From Dichetophora obliterata (taxonomy: Eukaryota > Arthropoda > Insecta > Diptera > Sciomyzidae), in the NCBI GenBank assembly GCA_963920525.1, contig OY986439.1, positions 214,881,000 to 214,944,999 on the forward strand: 64,000 bases of DNA. The letters run 5' to 3'. The translations under genes and the position numbers were made by a program. Within the stretch, counting starts at the first letter, position 1; every line of letters begins with the position of its first letter. The notes under the pieces are model-generated. The model was not told where the DNA came from, did no database searches, and was given only the letters and a program-made list of their open reading frames with translations. Of the stretch, positions 23,400-33,708 are shown in pieces.

Positions 23400-24687
23400 T
23401 TGGGGGTTGGAATTAGTTTTAAAGGTTTTCTAAGAGATGGCGTAACTATCAATAGATCGTATCGGGCACACCTGTGACTATATTCATTTCAAAGCACATT
23501 GTCTAAGCTTCATTTTTCAGTATGTGTCATTCCACTGAAGTGTAAACAACATATATTTTTTTCTCTGTGAACATGTCGACTTTCGTTCCAACAAAACGCA
23601 ATTTGCGGGAAGGTTTACTTTTGTGCTTCCATTTGAAGAAAAAAGCGGTTGAAGCACAACGCACGCTTACTGAGGCTTACGGGGACTATGCTCCATCGAT
23701 TTCTACTTGTGAGTACTGGTTCCGTCGGTTTAAAAGTGGTGATTTTGATACGGAAGACAAAGAGCGTCCGGGCCAGCCGAAAAAGTTTGAAGATGAGGAA
23801 TTGGAGGCTTTGCTCGATGAAGACCCGTGTCAAACCCTTCAAAAATTGTCAGAATCATTGGGAGTCGACTTATCATCGGTCGGCAAACGCTTGAAGGCCA
23901 TGGGAATGATTCAAAAGCAAGGAAATTGGGTGCCGTACCAGTTGAAGCCGAGAGACGTTGAACGGCGATTTTGCATGTGCGAACAACTGCTTCAACGGCA
24001 TAAAAGGAAGAGTTTTTTGCATCGTATTGTCACTGGCGATGAAAAGTGGATCCATTACGATAATCCTAAGCGAAAAAAATCGTGGGAACCACCCGGCCAT
24101 GCATCAACATCGAGGGCCAAGCCGAATATTCATGGCGCCAAGCTTATGCTGTGTATTTGGTGGGATCAGAAGGGTGTCGTGTACTATGAGCTGCTAAAAC
24201 CTAACGAAACCATCACTGGGGAACGCTACCAACAACAATTGATGCAATTGAGCCGAGCATTAAAGGTTAAACGGCCGGAATATGCCAAAAGACACGACAA
24301 AGTGGTTTTTCAACATGACAACGCACGGCCATATGTTGCAAGAACCGCCAAGGAAACTTTGGAGGCGCTGAATTGGGATGTGCTACCCCACCCGCCTTAT
24401 AGCCCAGACATAGCTCCTTCCGACTACCACCTATTCAGATCGATGACGCATGGCTTGGCTGAGCAGCGCTTCACTTCTTACGAGGATACCAAAAAATGGG
24501 TCGATTCGTGGATTGCCTCAAAAGACGAATCGTTCTTCCGGCGCGGAATCCATATGCTGCCAGAAAGATGGGAAAATGTTGTAGCTAACGATGGACAATA
24601 CTTTGAATAATATACATTGTACCGTTGTTTCTAAATAAATGCTCAAAAACCGAAAAAGAAACCTTTAAAATTAATTCCAACCCCCAA
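23400..24687 (+). mobile_element. mariner element, mauritiana subfamily, copy 1 (1,288 bp)
   Basis: Complete element: terminal inverted repeats of about 28 bp beginning TTGGGGGTTGGAATTA, TA duplications at 23398-23399 and 24688-24689, and an intact transposase on the plus strand. Two further full-length copies lie in the window at 39111 and 42110. Near-identity between copies indicates recent transposition. Confidence 0.96.
23567..24610 (+). CDS. mariner transposase (DD34D), copy 1, intact
   Basis: A 347-residue cut-and-paste transposase that binds the terminal inverted repeats and inserts at TA. The N-terminal half (about 1-115) is the paired-like helix-turn-helix DNA-binding region; residues 14-30 (REGLLLCFHLKKKAVEA) and 65-70 fit the family. 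The interdomain linker motif WVPYQL is at 121-126. The RNase H-like domain has catalytic D158 (TGDEKW), D251 (QHDNARP) and D286 (YSPDIAPSD), with exactly 34 residues between the last two. The length matches Mos1-type transposases (345), and similarity to that protein places it in the mauritiana subfamily. Compared with the other two copies it carries H256Y beside the second aspartate, A261 where they have V, and E174. These changes could lower activity, but no stop or frameshift is present. Two start codons (1 and 3) are possible. Confidence 0.96.
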   Translation: MNMSTFVPTKRNLREGLLLCFHLKKKAVEAQRTLTEAYGDYAPSISTCEYWFRRFKSGDFDTEDKERPGQPKKFEDEELEALLDEDPCQTLQKLSESLGVDLSSVGKRLKAMGMIQKQGNWVPYQLKPRDVERRFCMCEQLLQRHKRKSFLHRIVTGDEKWIHYDNPKRKKSWEPPGHASTSRAKPNIHGAKLMLCIWWDQKGVVYYELLKPNETITGERYQQQLMQLSRALKVKRPEYAKRHDKVVFQHDNARPYVARTAKETLEALNWDVLPHPPYSPDIAPSDYHLFRSMTHGLAEQRFTSYEDTKKWVDSWIASKDESFFRRGIHMLPERWENVVANDGQYFE

Positions 24688-24799
24688 TAGTAACTCATCA
24701 CCATACGATTACTGAAAGCCCAAAATTTGGCCAATTGTATATGATGCAAATTTTTAAAAATGGCAAAGCTACAATTAAAAGAAAATAACATTTCAAATT

Positions 24800-24990
24800 T
24801 GAATATAATTTCCTACTTTTCAATTTCAATTGAACTTTTCTGAATTTCAGTTATCTCATCTGAATTTCAATTGATACATTCTGAATTTCAAATGGAATAC
24901 TGCATTTCAATTGATTTATTCTGAATTGTGAAAATATCAATTTAACATTTTTGAATTTTAATTGATCTTTTCTGCATTACAATTGAAAAT
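24800..24990. repeat. Degenerate tandem repeat (~28 bp period), copy 1
   Basis: About six diverged units of ATTTCAATTGAT followed by TTCTGA. The same repeat in the opposite orientation is found at 53725-53890. Confidence 0.7.
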
Positions 24991-25255
24991 GGTGTAGATG
25001 AAATATTTTTAGTATACCACGTAGGTCCTTGAGTTGGACAATGGCCACAAATCAGTTAAAATGAGTTTAGTGTTTTGGATTGTTTTTGAAATAAGGATTG
25101 TTTTTTGGGTACCTTAAATTGATAATCACTATAATTTAATTCGATGTTGCTTATTTATATAGAATTAAATATACTTAAATACGCGTTCGTTATATATTAA
25201 ATTTTTAAATTCCGCTGAAAAGCCAATTAATGTGCTTAGTGGAAAATCCTAATTG

Positions 25256-25400
25256 CCAATAGGGGGTATGTTTAGTACGTAGGTGCATTCTGTCTGACCC
25301 GGCTAATCCGGGCAGGATCTAGAGTGTAAATCGTGCATGCGTATAGGTCGGGTATACGTATCTTTGGAAGATTCATACCTCCGGGCGAATAAAAAAAAAT
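25256..25400 (+). repeat. GC-richer patch ending in an A-run; possible retroelement 3' end
   Basis: A sharply delimited patch (GACCCGGCTAATCCGGGCAG within it) ends in GGGCGAATAAAAAAAAAT. This looks like the tail of a LINE or SINE. No reverse transcriptase or pol III boxes were found, so the assignment is tentative. Confidence 0.3.
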
Positions 25401-25930
25401 AGTTTAGGAGGCGCCTTTTTTACACTATAAAAAGTTTATTTTATAAACCAAAATTAAATTTGTTTTATATACACTTAGTAATACACTAGATATAAAAGTA
25501 TAAAACACTCTCATGAGGATTTAACACAAAACAATTTAGTGAATTTTTTACACAGAGTATATAAATACTAAAAAAAGAAGAGTGTAATTTGTGTGAAAAG
25601 TGTGTATTTTATTTATCAGAAGAAGTGTATTAAGCACACCAGAAAATAGAGCATTTAATACGCTGCATACGATAATCTAAAAATTCCAAAAAATTTCAAA
25701 AGTATGATTTCCAAAAAATAGTACTTTGCATGCACTTAAAGAGGTGTATAAGGTAGTAAAAAAATAGAGCATAATTTGTCTGAAAAGTGTACCAAACACC
25801 CCAAAAAATTAAATTGGTGTGTAAAATACTCAAAAAAGGAGAGTATAATTTGACTAAAAACCCCAACAAAAATGTGTATTTCATTTACTAGAAGTGGGAC
25901 ACTCTAAAACGTACTTTATGGGCTAAAAAA
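25401..25930. repeat. AT-rich degenerate repeats
   Basis: Several diverged copies of GAGTGTAATTTG..GAAAAGTGTG..TTTATT blocks (near 25560-25610, 25760-25800, 25845-25880), giving only spurious short frames. Confidence 0.45.
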
Positions 25931-27439
25931 TGAGTACTTAATATAAAAAAATTCTATAAATGTAAAATTAGTCTATTTTTATTGTATAGAAAATTTCAAT
26001 GCTTTTTGTATGAAAAGCGGCTGCGTGTTGAACTTTGATTTGTCTTTGGAAATCCAATATGTGCCGACTATCGGTTTAACTAAGCATGTCGGTTTGTAAT
26101 TAGATAGAGGTTGTTTGGCTTAGCTGAGTTAAACAAGCTAGACTGCGCGCGCAACAACAATAACAACAACAAAAACAACGACGACAACAACAACAACGTG
26201 GCCGTGTGTATGAAAACAATAGCTGTGTGGAGTACAACTTCTCATATATCATAGTTTTGTTTTTCTAATTGCTGAATCGTGTTGAATAGTAATCACACAA
26301 GAAAAAAAACCACACATATACCATGAATTAAAAGACCACAAAATCGAGCTTAAGTGAGTTTAATGCTGATAAATCAATCAATTTTAGGAATGTCTTCTTT
26401 CGATTTTAAGAATTTAAAATATTTAAAGAAATAATATAAAATGATAAAACTCTTACTCTCCCTCTCTCTCTCTCTCTCTCTCTTTTTAAACTCTTCTAAA
26501 ACATTGAAATGCTTAAAATAAATTTTATTGAAATAACTCATTATATTTCTGTGTCGATAAGCAATAACAGCTTAAGTCTGATTTCAAAGTTTCAAGAAAT
26601 CTTGCTTCAAAGTTTTCAATCGCCATATAAGTTATATGCAAGGAGTTTTCGTTTTTGTGTCATAACTTTGGTTAAGGTTATGCTAGAAGCTTCAGATTAA
26701 GTTTGTGAGCTTATAGTGCTATAAGCGTGGAATACAGCTACACCAATAACTTAGTTCTGCCTAAGTCGACTTAAGCGATTATTGCTTATTGACACAGATA
26801 TTACGTCATGATTACAACATGAGATTTACATGACCGTGAGATTTGTTTCTACAATAGCTAGAGACGTTGCGGATGCTATCTTCACACAACAAATAGAGTC
26901 AAAGTTTATTTATGATTTAACAGTTTCGTATCGACAACTTGTTTAACAGTATTTATTATAAAGAAGAAAAAGCACCACAAGTCTTTCGAAATTGAATTAT
27001 TTATATATTGTCACGGACGCTACACTATTAGAAGCTAATTTTTTACTGAATTAAATATTTGGTTAAAGTTGACAAGAAAAATCCCCTCAAAAAAGCTCCT
27101 TTAACAAAAAGAACATTTTAAAGCAGTGTCGACCAAACACGAGCTAGCAAACAAAAACAAGGCTTACTACATATTCATACTCCCATTTTCTGATAACGGT
27201 AACTTAATTATTTAAGTAACTAGTTCTGTCTGTCCGTAATTGCTTGTCATGTTTTAATTACATGCAATTTTTTTAAAATTTTTGTGTTATTTTATTATCA
27301 AATTTTTTTTGTTGTTTTATATTAGTCTTGATTATTACTCCGAGAAAGTTAAGATTTTATGAAAGCATTTTAGTGCTCAAATCAATAAGGTCCAATTTGA
27401 AATTTTTTGAGAAAAAAACATCAAAATGCATCTATTTTA
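25931..27439. other. No gene recognised; two simple-sequence tracts
   Basis: 26151-26198 is a CAA/CGA-rich triplet tract of the kind common in fly 5' untranslated regions. 26455-26484 is a (CT)n tract. The remainder is AT-rich without coding signal. Confidence 0.5.
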
Positions 27440-28022
27440 GGGGCATTCCACGTACAAGCGGAAAATGAAATAAATTTTGGTTTTCCATTATTTTTTATTT
27501 GGTAAAAAGATATAACTAAATGTCTATACTTTATTAATCTGTGAAAAAAATTTTAAAAATTCCCCAAAAAATCCTTTTTTGTATAGGGCAACTTTTGCAA
27601 CACTGTTTTCTGCCATTCTGTCAACTGTAGAAACCTGGCACGTGTCTTCAATAGAAAGTTTCGAAAAAAACTAATTTTTTTTATGTATTTCTTCTTTGAA
27701 CAGAAGCAAATCGGATGTCCCAGTAGTTACGCAAACGAGACTGTTTTAAAATGTGTCCCAGTAGTCACAATGAACAGCGTGATTTTATTTCAATGCCCTT
27801 GTGCATAGCTGAATTTTCTTTTCTGACCAAAAATGAAATAGTTAACTCTTCTTTATGTCTATTTTGGGTGTTAAGTGGCTTTTAAAAATTTACATTTACA
27901 GAAACATCACTATTTTAAATCCCAAGGGGATAAATGTATTAACCATGCATCTTATAAATTCGAAAATGTTTTATTGATACAAGAAATAATAAATTTAAAA
28001 TACCCTGATGTGTACTCTAGAG

Positions 28023-28462
28023 TGGCCGTCACCTTAGGCTCTTAAAAGCTCTCTCGCAATTGAGACAGCAACGAGAGCACTTTTTATGACACTCCTCCAC
28101 ACCGAGAAATTTAATGTATGAATATGGCAAATAAAATGTATGAAAAATATTTTATGATTTCAAACGCTTCTCATAGAATGGATAAAAAAATTAATAAAAG
28201 TTAGTGGATGGTAAAAGGAAAGTAAATAGATGTTCATATGATGGAGAGAAAAACCAATTTTTTTTGCATAAAGTGCATTTTTTGCATTTCTGATATGTCA
28301 GAAGACTTGGTTGAAAGCAATGCCGAAAACAAACAAAATAAATTGAAAATCACATTATGTTAATTAATAAGTTTGAAATGCTTGAATTTCAATGGATTTT
28401 TTTTAGTGCACAATTTTATTTGCTCACCAACACACGCTCATTTTTATTTTTCACAGGCACTG
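28023..28462. mobile_element. hAT-type MITE, 440 bp, inside dispersed repeat copy B
   Basis: Flanked by a perfect 8 bp duplication CTCTAGAG (28015-28022 and 28463-28470). Copy A of the host repeat lacks the insert and has CTCAAGAA at the site (13106). The right end is ...AGGCACTG and the left begins TGGCCGTCAC. The left terminus seems to have lost a few bases of a CAGTG-type end, so the inverted repeat is imperfect. Confidence 0.7.
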
Positions 28463-28938
28463 CTCTAGAGACAGCGAACAGGAATTGAATAAACGCAAAA
28501 GCCAATTCAGGTACTGCAAGTTACTCTCAAAGCATCTCATGTAAAGAAGATCTCAAAATGAAAAAGAGGAAGACGAAGTAATAAATTGTTTTTAAGATCG
28601 ACTTTGCACAATGAAGCGGAGTTTTTCCCACATAGGAGACGGATGTGTCTTATGTCCTATAATAAAACTGTTAATAAGTAAAATTTTACCAAGTTAGAGG
28701 GAAAAGTCAACATTTCCTTTAAAAATAGAGTTAGAGGTAATTTTTTTTTGTAGCTTCTGATTAATTTTTTATGTTTTACAGGAAAATATATAAATAACTA
28801 CGTTAAATGGCTTTAAACAATAATAAAAATAATTAAAATAACTTATTATCAACACATATTTTTTACTTATCCCGCAAGTCACAAAGACCTGTCCCAGTAG
28901 TCACAATTTGTAATGTTCTGTCAACAAAGGTAAGTATA

Positions 28939-29244
28939 ATAATAAATAAAATAAATTGGCCATTTCAGCCCTAGAAATAACTTTTACCGAGCTTCTATTG
29001 ATCAATTGTGTTGTGCGTGTTATTAAATGTTTGAACAGAAATGATCAAAAACTGAACCTACGAGTTTAATGCCTACTTCGAACGGCTTATGTTCAAGAAG
29101 CTTTGCATGGCAGTTTTTTTACTCTCTGAGGTTTGCCATTGTCTGCAGAGAGGTGACGACCGAACAGAAAAATTAATTCAATTGAAAAAACATTCTGTCT
29201 GAGTTGGCAGCGGGCTACCGCGGCTCTTTAGCATATGGGCTGCC
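28939..29244 (-). mobile_element. tRNA-derived SINE, copy 2 (306 bp, older)
   Basis: Same family as 16646-16983, in reverse orientation: the tRNA-like head is at the right end and the T/A-rich tail at the left. The 15 bp flanks ACAAAGGTAAGTATA (28924-28938) and ACAAAGGTAAGCATA (29245-29259) differ at one base. Small deletions in the head and body, including part of the B box region, suggest it is older than copies 1 and 3 and probably silent. Confidence 0.9.
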
Positions 29245-29580
29245 ACAAAGGTAAGCATACTAATTCTTTATTAAAATGGAAGCGTTTAGCTTATGCTCTA
29301 CAACACAGAAGAAACTTTCTTGAATATTTAAATGGTTTAGCTAAAATTCTTCTTTGAGTGTTCTGTTCTGTGATTGTTGATTTGGATTTTTCAGTGTTTC
29401 AGTAGTCACATCCAGAAACTGTTTGGCTTTTATTTTTAAGAAATATTACACAATACATAGTTATTTATCTCTGTTTTAAAATATATTTCACTATTATATA
29501 AGTTATGATGACATCGTTATAAATCATAGTTGGTCAAATGCTGGAGTCAAAGGTCCCACAAGTCACAATGGAATGTCCCA

Positions 29581-30561
29581 TTAATAAAACTAATTTTCTG
29601 TTTGTTTGACCCGAATACAATCTAAAAGTCTAGACGGATATTACTCAAATTAGGTACACACATTACTTACATCCCAGATTATATTGTTGCATATTTACTT
29701 TTAACCGTCTCTATTCAACTAACGCTTATATACGAGTTCAAATACTTTTAACCATCGAAATTTTTTATAAATTTAATTTTGAAAAATTTTTGTTATTTTG
29801 GCACCAAAAACATTCACATATGGGCATTTCCGCCAAAAGGTCTACCACAAGTGAAAAATTAAATGTTACTTAAAATTCGTTTAAACCTCCATAATAGAGA
29901 AAAAAAAAAGTTTAAATTTATATTGTGAGAGTACTGAGAGCTGATCTCAATTTAAATTTAAAAAATGGCAGCAAACATGATGAATGGCAACAAAAATTAA
30001 AAAATGGTGACAAGAGTTGAAAAGTTTTGACAAAAGTTGAAATTTTATAAGTATAATAAATACTCGTACAATACAAAGTTTAATTAAATTTTTTTCAGTT
30101 TTCGATTGCAACGGTCCTGAATTATTTTAATTAAAATAATTCAGGACCGTATAAAAATAATTTTGTATAAAAATAATTAAAAAAAATTTCAACGAAACAA
30201 TTATGAATATGTAGCAATACTATTCCAGATTATATTAAAAAACTTTCATAAAAAACTCGTGCACACTTCGCAGATTTTTTGATGCAGGTAAAAACCACTT
30301 CTGTTTTATGTCACGTAACGTATCATTTTTGGTGGCTTTTATCTGAGAGCCGAACTTTTGACAACTCTTAGCTTTTACACCTTGTATAGTGCGCTTAGTA
30401 AACTTTTGAAAAATCATAATAAGAAAACTATAGGTTTAATTTTTCTTTGTTTTTCTACTCATTAGAGTCGTACGACTGTCACGTGCGTAGCTATGGAAAT
30501 GCCAATATCTTAACAATCGTAAAAATTGTTACTACAACCAATGAATTTTTCATATAAAATC
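29581..30561. other. AT-rich region with a perfect 40 bp palindrome
   Basis: No gene. 29950-30050 has short repeated ATGGCAACAAAAATTAAAAA-like blocks. The palindrome at 30111-30150 is listed separately. Confidence 0.55.
30111..30150. repeat. Perfect 40 bp palindrome
   Basis: The 20 bases ACGGTCCTGAATTATTTTAA are followed at once by their exact reverse complement, with no spacer. It could be a cruciform-prone site or the relic of a very short MITE. It is not followed by features of a terminator, and termination hairpins of this type do not apply to RNA polymerase II. Confidence 0.95.
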
Positions 30562-31418
30562 CCCTGCAAACATTTGGAAGAGAAGTTGATTTCGCGAAGC
30601 ACTTGCGATGCGCCTAAGTGTTCTTTGGAAAATGATCGGTTTTCGATCGCCTCAGCGATGATTTCGCGATTCAAGAAAAGTTTTCAAAATCTTCGTTTAT
30701 TCCGGCGATCGTTGGTAGATGGATCGCCTTTCGATCGCCTAAGCAATGAATGCGCGATTCAAGAAAAATCTTCAAAATCTTCCTTCGTTTATTTCGGCGA
30801 TCGTTTGAAGATGGATCGCTTTTCAATTGTTCAAGCGATGAATGCGCGATTCAACAAAATTCTTTAAAATCTTCCTTCGCTCATTCCGGCGATCGTTGGA
30901 AGATGACTTTTTTAAAAAATTTCCAAATCGATCGTAGAAATATGAAGCTGGCTATTCTATATACTTTTCCACTAAAAATAATTATCGAACAATTTTTGAA
31001 AAATATTTTTTGGTGTTGAATTGCCGTATGAAAAATATTTTTAGTTAGTGTTGACTGAAAATATTCATATCAGCACGATTCGCGGTGGTCGAACTTTTTG
31101 CTGACCGACTTGGCAAAGAATGTCCCATATAAAACAGCTTGTAACGTTCAACAAAGATGCTTCGAAACAAATCGCTGAGTGATTCTAAAAACAATTCTTT
31201 TGCCACTCTTGTCGGCGAATCGCTTAAGACTCCTTTTGCCGATTCGTGTGTAACTCTTCCCGCGAAGGACTTCTCTTGGCGATCCATTTGAGACTTATCC
31301 CGGCGAATCGCTTAAGACCCCTCTCGGCAATTCGTTGGCGACTCTTCCCAGTGAATCGTTTACGCACCCTTTAAGCGATTCGCTGGCGATTCTGTGGCGA
31401 TTGAACATTTTTGCAGGG
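30562..31418. mobile_element. Foldback-like element with GGCGATCG/GGCGAATCG repeats (~857 bp)
   Basis: Ends CCCTGCAAACATTT and its imperfect complement ending TTTGCAGGG. The left half (30600-30900) holds about three tandem ~105 bp units rich in GGCGATCGTT, TCGATCGCC and GCGCGATTCAA. The right half (31060-31410) holds shorter units with GGCGAATCGCTTAAGAC and GGCGATTC. Overlapping open frames here (up to 113 codons) arise from the repeats and lack domains. No target duplication was found. The same terminus occurs at 22472. Confidence 0.65.
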
Positions 31419-33169
31419 TCGTTGCCTAAAAATTAGCTGTTTTTAATTGTATATTTGATTGAAATTTTTTTTTAATTTTACTTAATTTTTTATAATTACG
31501 AAAAATATTGAAGCTATGACTAAAAATATATTTTTATACCATTCAACTGTCTTTAATTAAAAAAAAACTCATTTTCTGTTTTCAAATTCTTGTATTCCTT
31601 GCCCACCACCTCCTTTATGATCCAGTTTTTGTGTCCATTTATTTATTCAATTATGTCAAGTTTCAATTCATTTTTAAGAAATACTTGAAGTGTTCGATTT
31701 TTTTTATATGTTTATTTCATCGAAAAAGTTATCGTGCATTTGCGTATTCTTTGATGCCATCTAGCCTCAAAATTATTTTTTGTAATAGATTTCACAGCAG
31801 AATAAAACCAAATGTATATGAATTCAAATATTTGACAATGTCAAGTTTTCAAAAAATTAGTTTTTTATTTTAATTTAAAAATATAAAAGGTACTAAAATC
31901 TAATCAAGCGTTTATAACTTGATACAGATAAGTAAAGCAAATAAAACTCGAGTGCGTGTGTGTATTCATGTGCAATTTTCATTATCATCATCATATGACT
32001 TGATTTACTATTCGTTTTCGTGACAGATAATTTTATAAACAAAAAAAAAACTGAAATTCCAAAAGTAACGTAACATTTCTTTCTTAATCTCAAGTTACTT
32101 GCAAAACAATTGAAATATCAGTAACGCGTCAGTTGAATACGTGTGAATGTTGAAATGCAGCTTAACAAAATGATAAGATTAATCAAGCGACAAATGCGGC
32201 GTAATGGTTAAAAACTTAATCAATTTATTTGATTTAAATATAACTTGCTACTTTAAATTTTAGTGTTAAATTAACTTCAACTAGCAAAGCTAGGTAAAAA
32301 AGTACAGTTGAAGCAGCTGCTAAAATAATAAAAAAAAACAAAAGAAATTTCTGAAGACAGCTGTTCAAATTCTGTTGCTAGCCATTATTTAGATGGGATA
32401 TTACTAAGATGTTAAGTAATATTCTTCAATCAAGCAAGATTTATGCACATGTTTCAGAAAGTTTTACAAAATATTGACTTTGACTTTTAACCTTGATAAT
32501 TTTAAGTATCTAATATCTTCGATAGCGAAATAAATATCTTGCTATTCTCGTTCATTGCTTTGATATACTGTTCAGCTTTAAACCTTACTCTCAAAACTGT
32601 TATAATATACTTCAGCCAGTCGTTATCATAAACCATTTGTTTGACATTAATTAGCAAAAATTCCAAAGCCAAACAAAGCAATTTCGAACACAAAAACTTC
32701 TAGGTATATTTGTACATTTGTTAGCACGAAAAAGCAGTCATAAAGTGGGCTTAGTTAAAAGTCAATTGTATAAGTCCAATAGTAACGAGTTAAAAAAACG
32801 TCACCTGTCACTGCGAGCATTAGTGTTGTGTTGGCAGCACATATAGAAAGATACGTTAATTTTACAATCAGCAAAAAATAATTATATTAGCATTCATTCT
32901 CCTAGCATGAATATAAATTAAAAATTTAACAAAATTGGCTACTAATAGAAAATGTACTTGAACAGAAAACAGAATATAGCGCTAATTTATGTAACTATAT
33001 TATAAGTGATCAATTGATAATGATTGGGTAAGGTTTCTGTGCAATTACCAAAAAAACAAAATAAAACCTTTGCCTGTTATCAATCAAACATAGTCAGATT
33101 TCAAATCAAAATGACATTTTTATTTTAGGAATAACTGTGATTTAATGTCACCTATGAATAAAAGGCACT
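31419..33169. other. No recognisable feature
   Basis: Uniformly AT-rich. Short open frames are rich in F, K, I and N codons, as expected by chance. No repeat partner seen in the window. Confidence 0.55.
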
Positions 33170-33540
33170 AATGCACACGACCGTACGAACTATGGACACG
33201 CGCATTGCCACAAATTTATAGTGTGGTTAATTCACATGACTGTGCATTAATGCCACAAGTGGTGGTAATAATGAGCGTGGCGTTAATGCACATGGCTGTG
33301 TGCATTTTTGCAACGAACAACTGGTGGAAATAATGCTCGCACATGTTTGTGACCAATTTTTCGTGACAATAATGCGCGTGTCGTTAGTTTACTTGACTGT
33401 GTGCATTATTGCCACGAAAAGTCGGTGGCAAAATGCGTGTGTCGTTAATTTACATAGATGTGTGCATTATTGCCAAGGAAAGTTGAAAGCAATTATGCGT
33501 ATTTTCTCAATTTACATGACTGTGCATTACAGGTGCATTA
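33170..33540 (+). repeat. Minisatellite, ~60 bp period, about 5-6 copies
   Basis: Each unit runs GTGCATTATTGCCAC, then GGTGGCAATAATGCG, then GTGTCGTTAATTTACATGACT. Starts near 33244, 33300, 33400 and 33462; earlier units are more diverged, and the third is enlarged. ATTATTGCCAC and GTGGCAATAAT inside each unit are inverted repeats, so every unit can form a small hairpin. Frames across it are repeat artefacts. Confidence 0.8.
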
Positions 33541-33708
33541 CAGGCGTAAGTCAATTTTAAGTCAGGTCTAACTTAGATACAAATCCTATTGAACTAATAT
33601 TCAATTCATATTAAAGTCTGATTAAAGTCTATCTTAAGTAGAACTAAGCTCAGGTTGAAAAGATTAAATTGGTTAATCGCGTTTTAAGTCATGTTAAAGT
33701 CAAGTTAA

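Larger units (their letters stand above)
27440..29580. repeat. Dispersed repeat family, copy B, possibly a complete element
   Basis: Homologous to 13051-14250 but extends further left. Short putative terminal inverted repeats: GGGGCATTCCA at 27440 and TGGAATGTCCC at about 29569-29579. It contains several copies of a motif close to TGTCCCAGTAGTCACAATG (near 27716, 27756, 28890, 29395, 29552). It carries a hAT-type MITE (28023-28462) and a SINE (28939-29244). No open frame of note. No clear target duplication, so its class stays open. Confidence 0.65.

Noticed and set aside
23615..24197. Shadow frames of 75-81 codons over the mariner transposases on both strands
   Set aside because: They overlap the 347-codon transposase in other frames and recur in all copies only because the element is repeated.
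30526..31019. Overlapping open frames of 113 and 89 codons
   Set aside because: Produced by the tandem GGCGATCG-type repeats; no domain and no start context.
33300..33560. 86-codon open frame
   Set aside because: Falls within the ~60 bp minisatellite.
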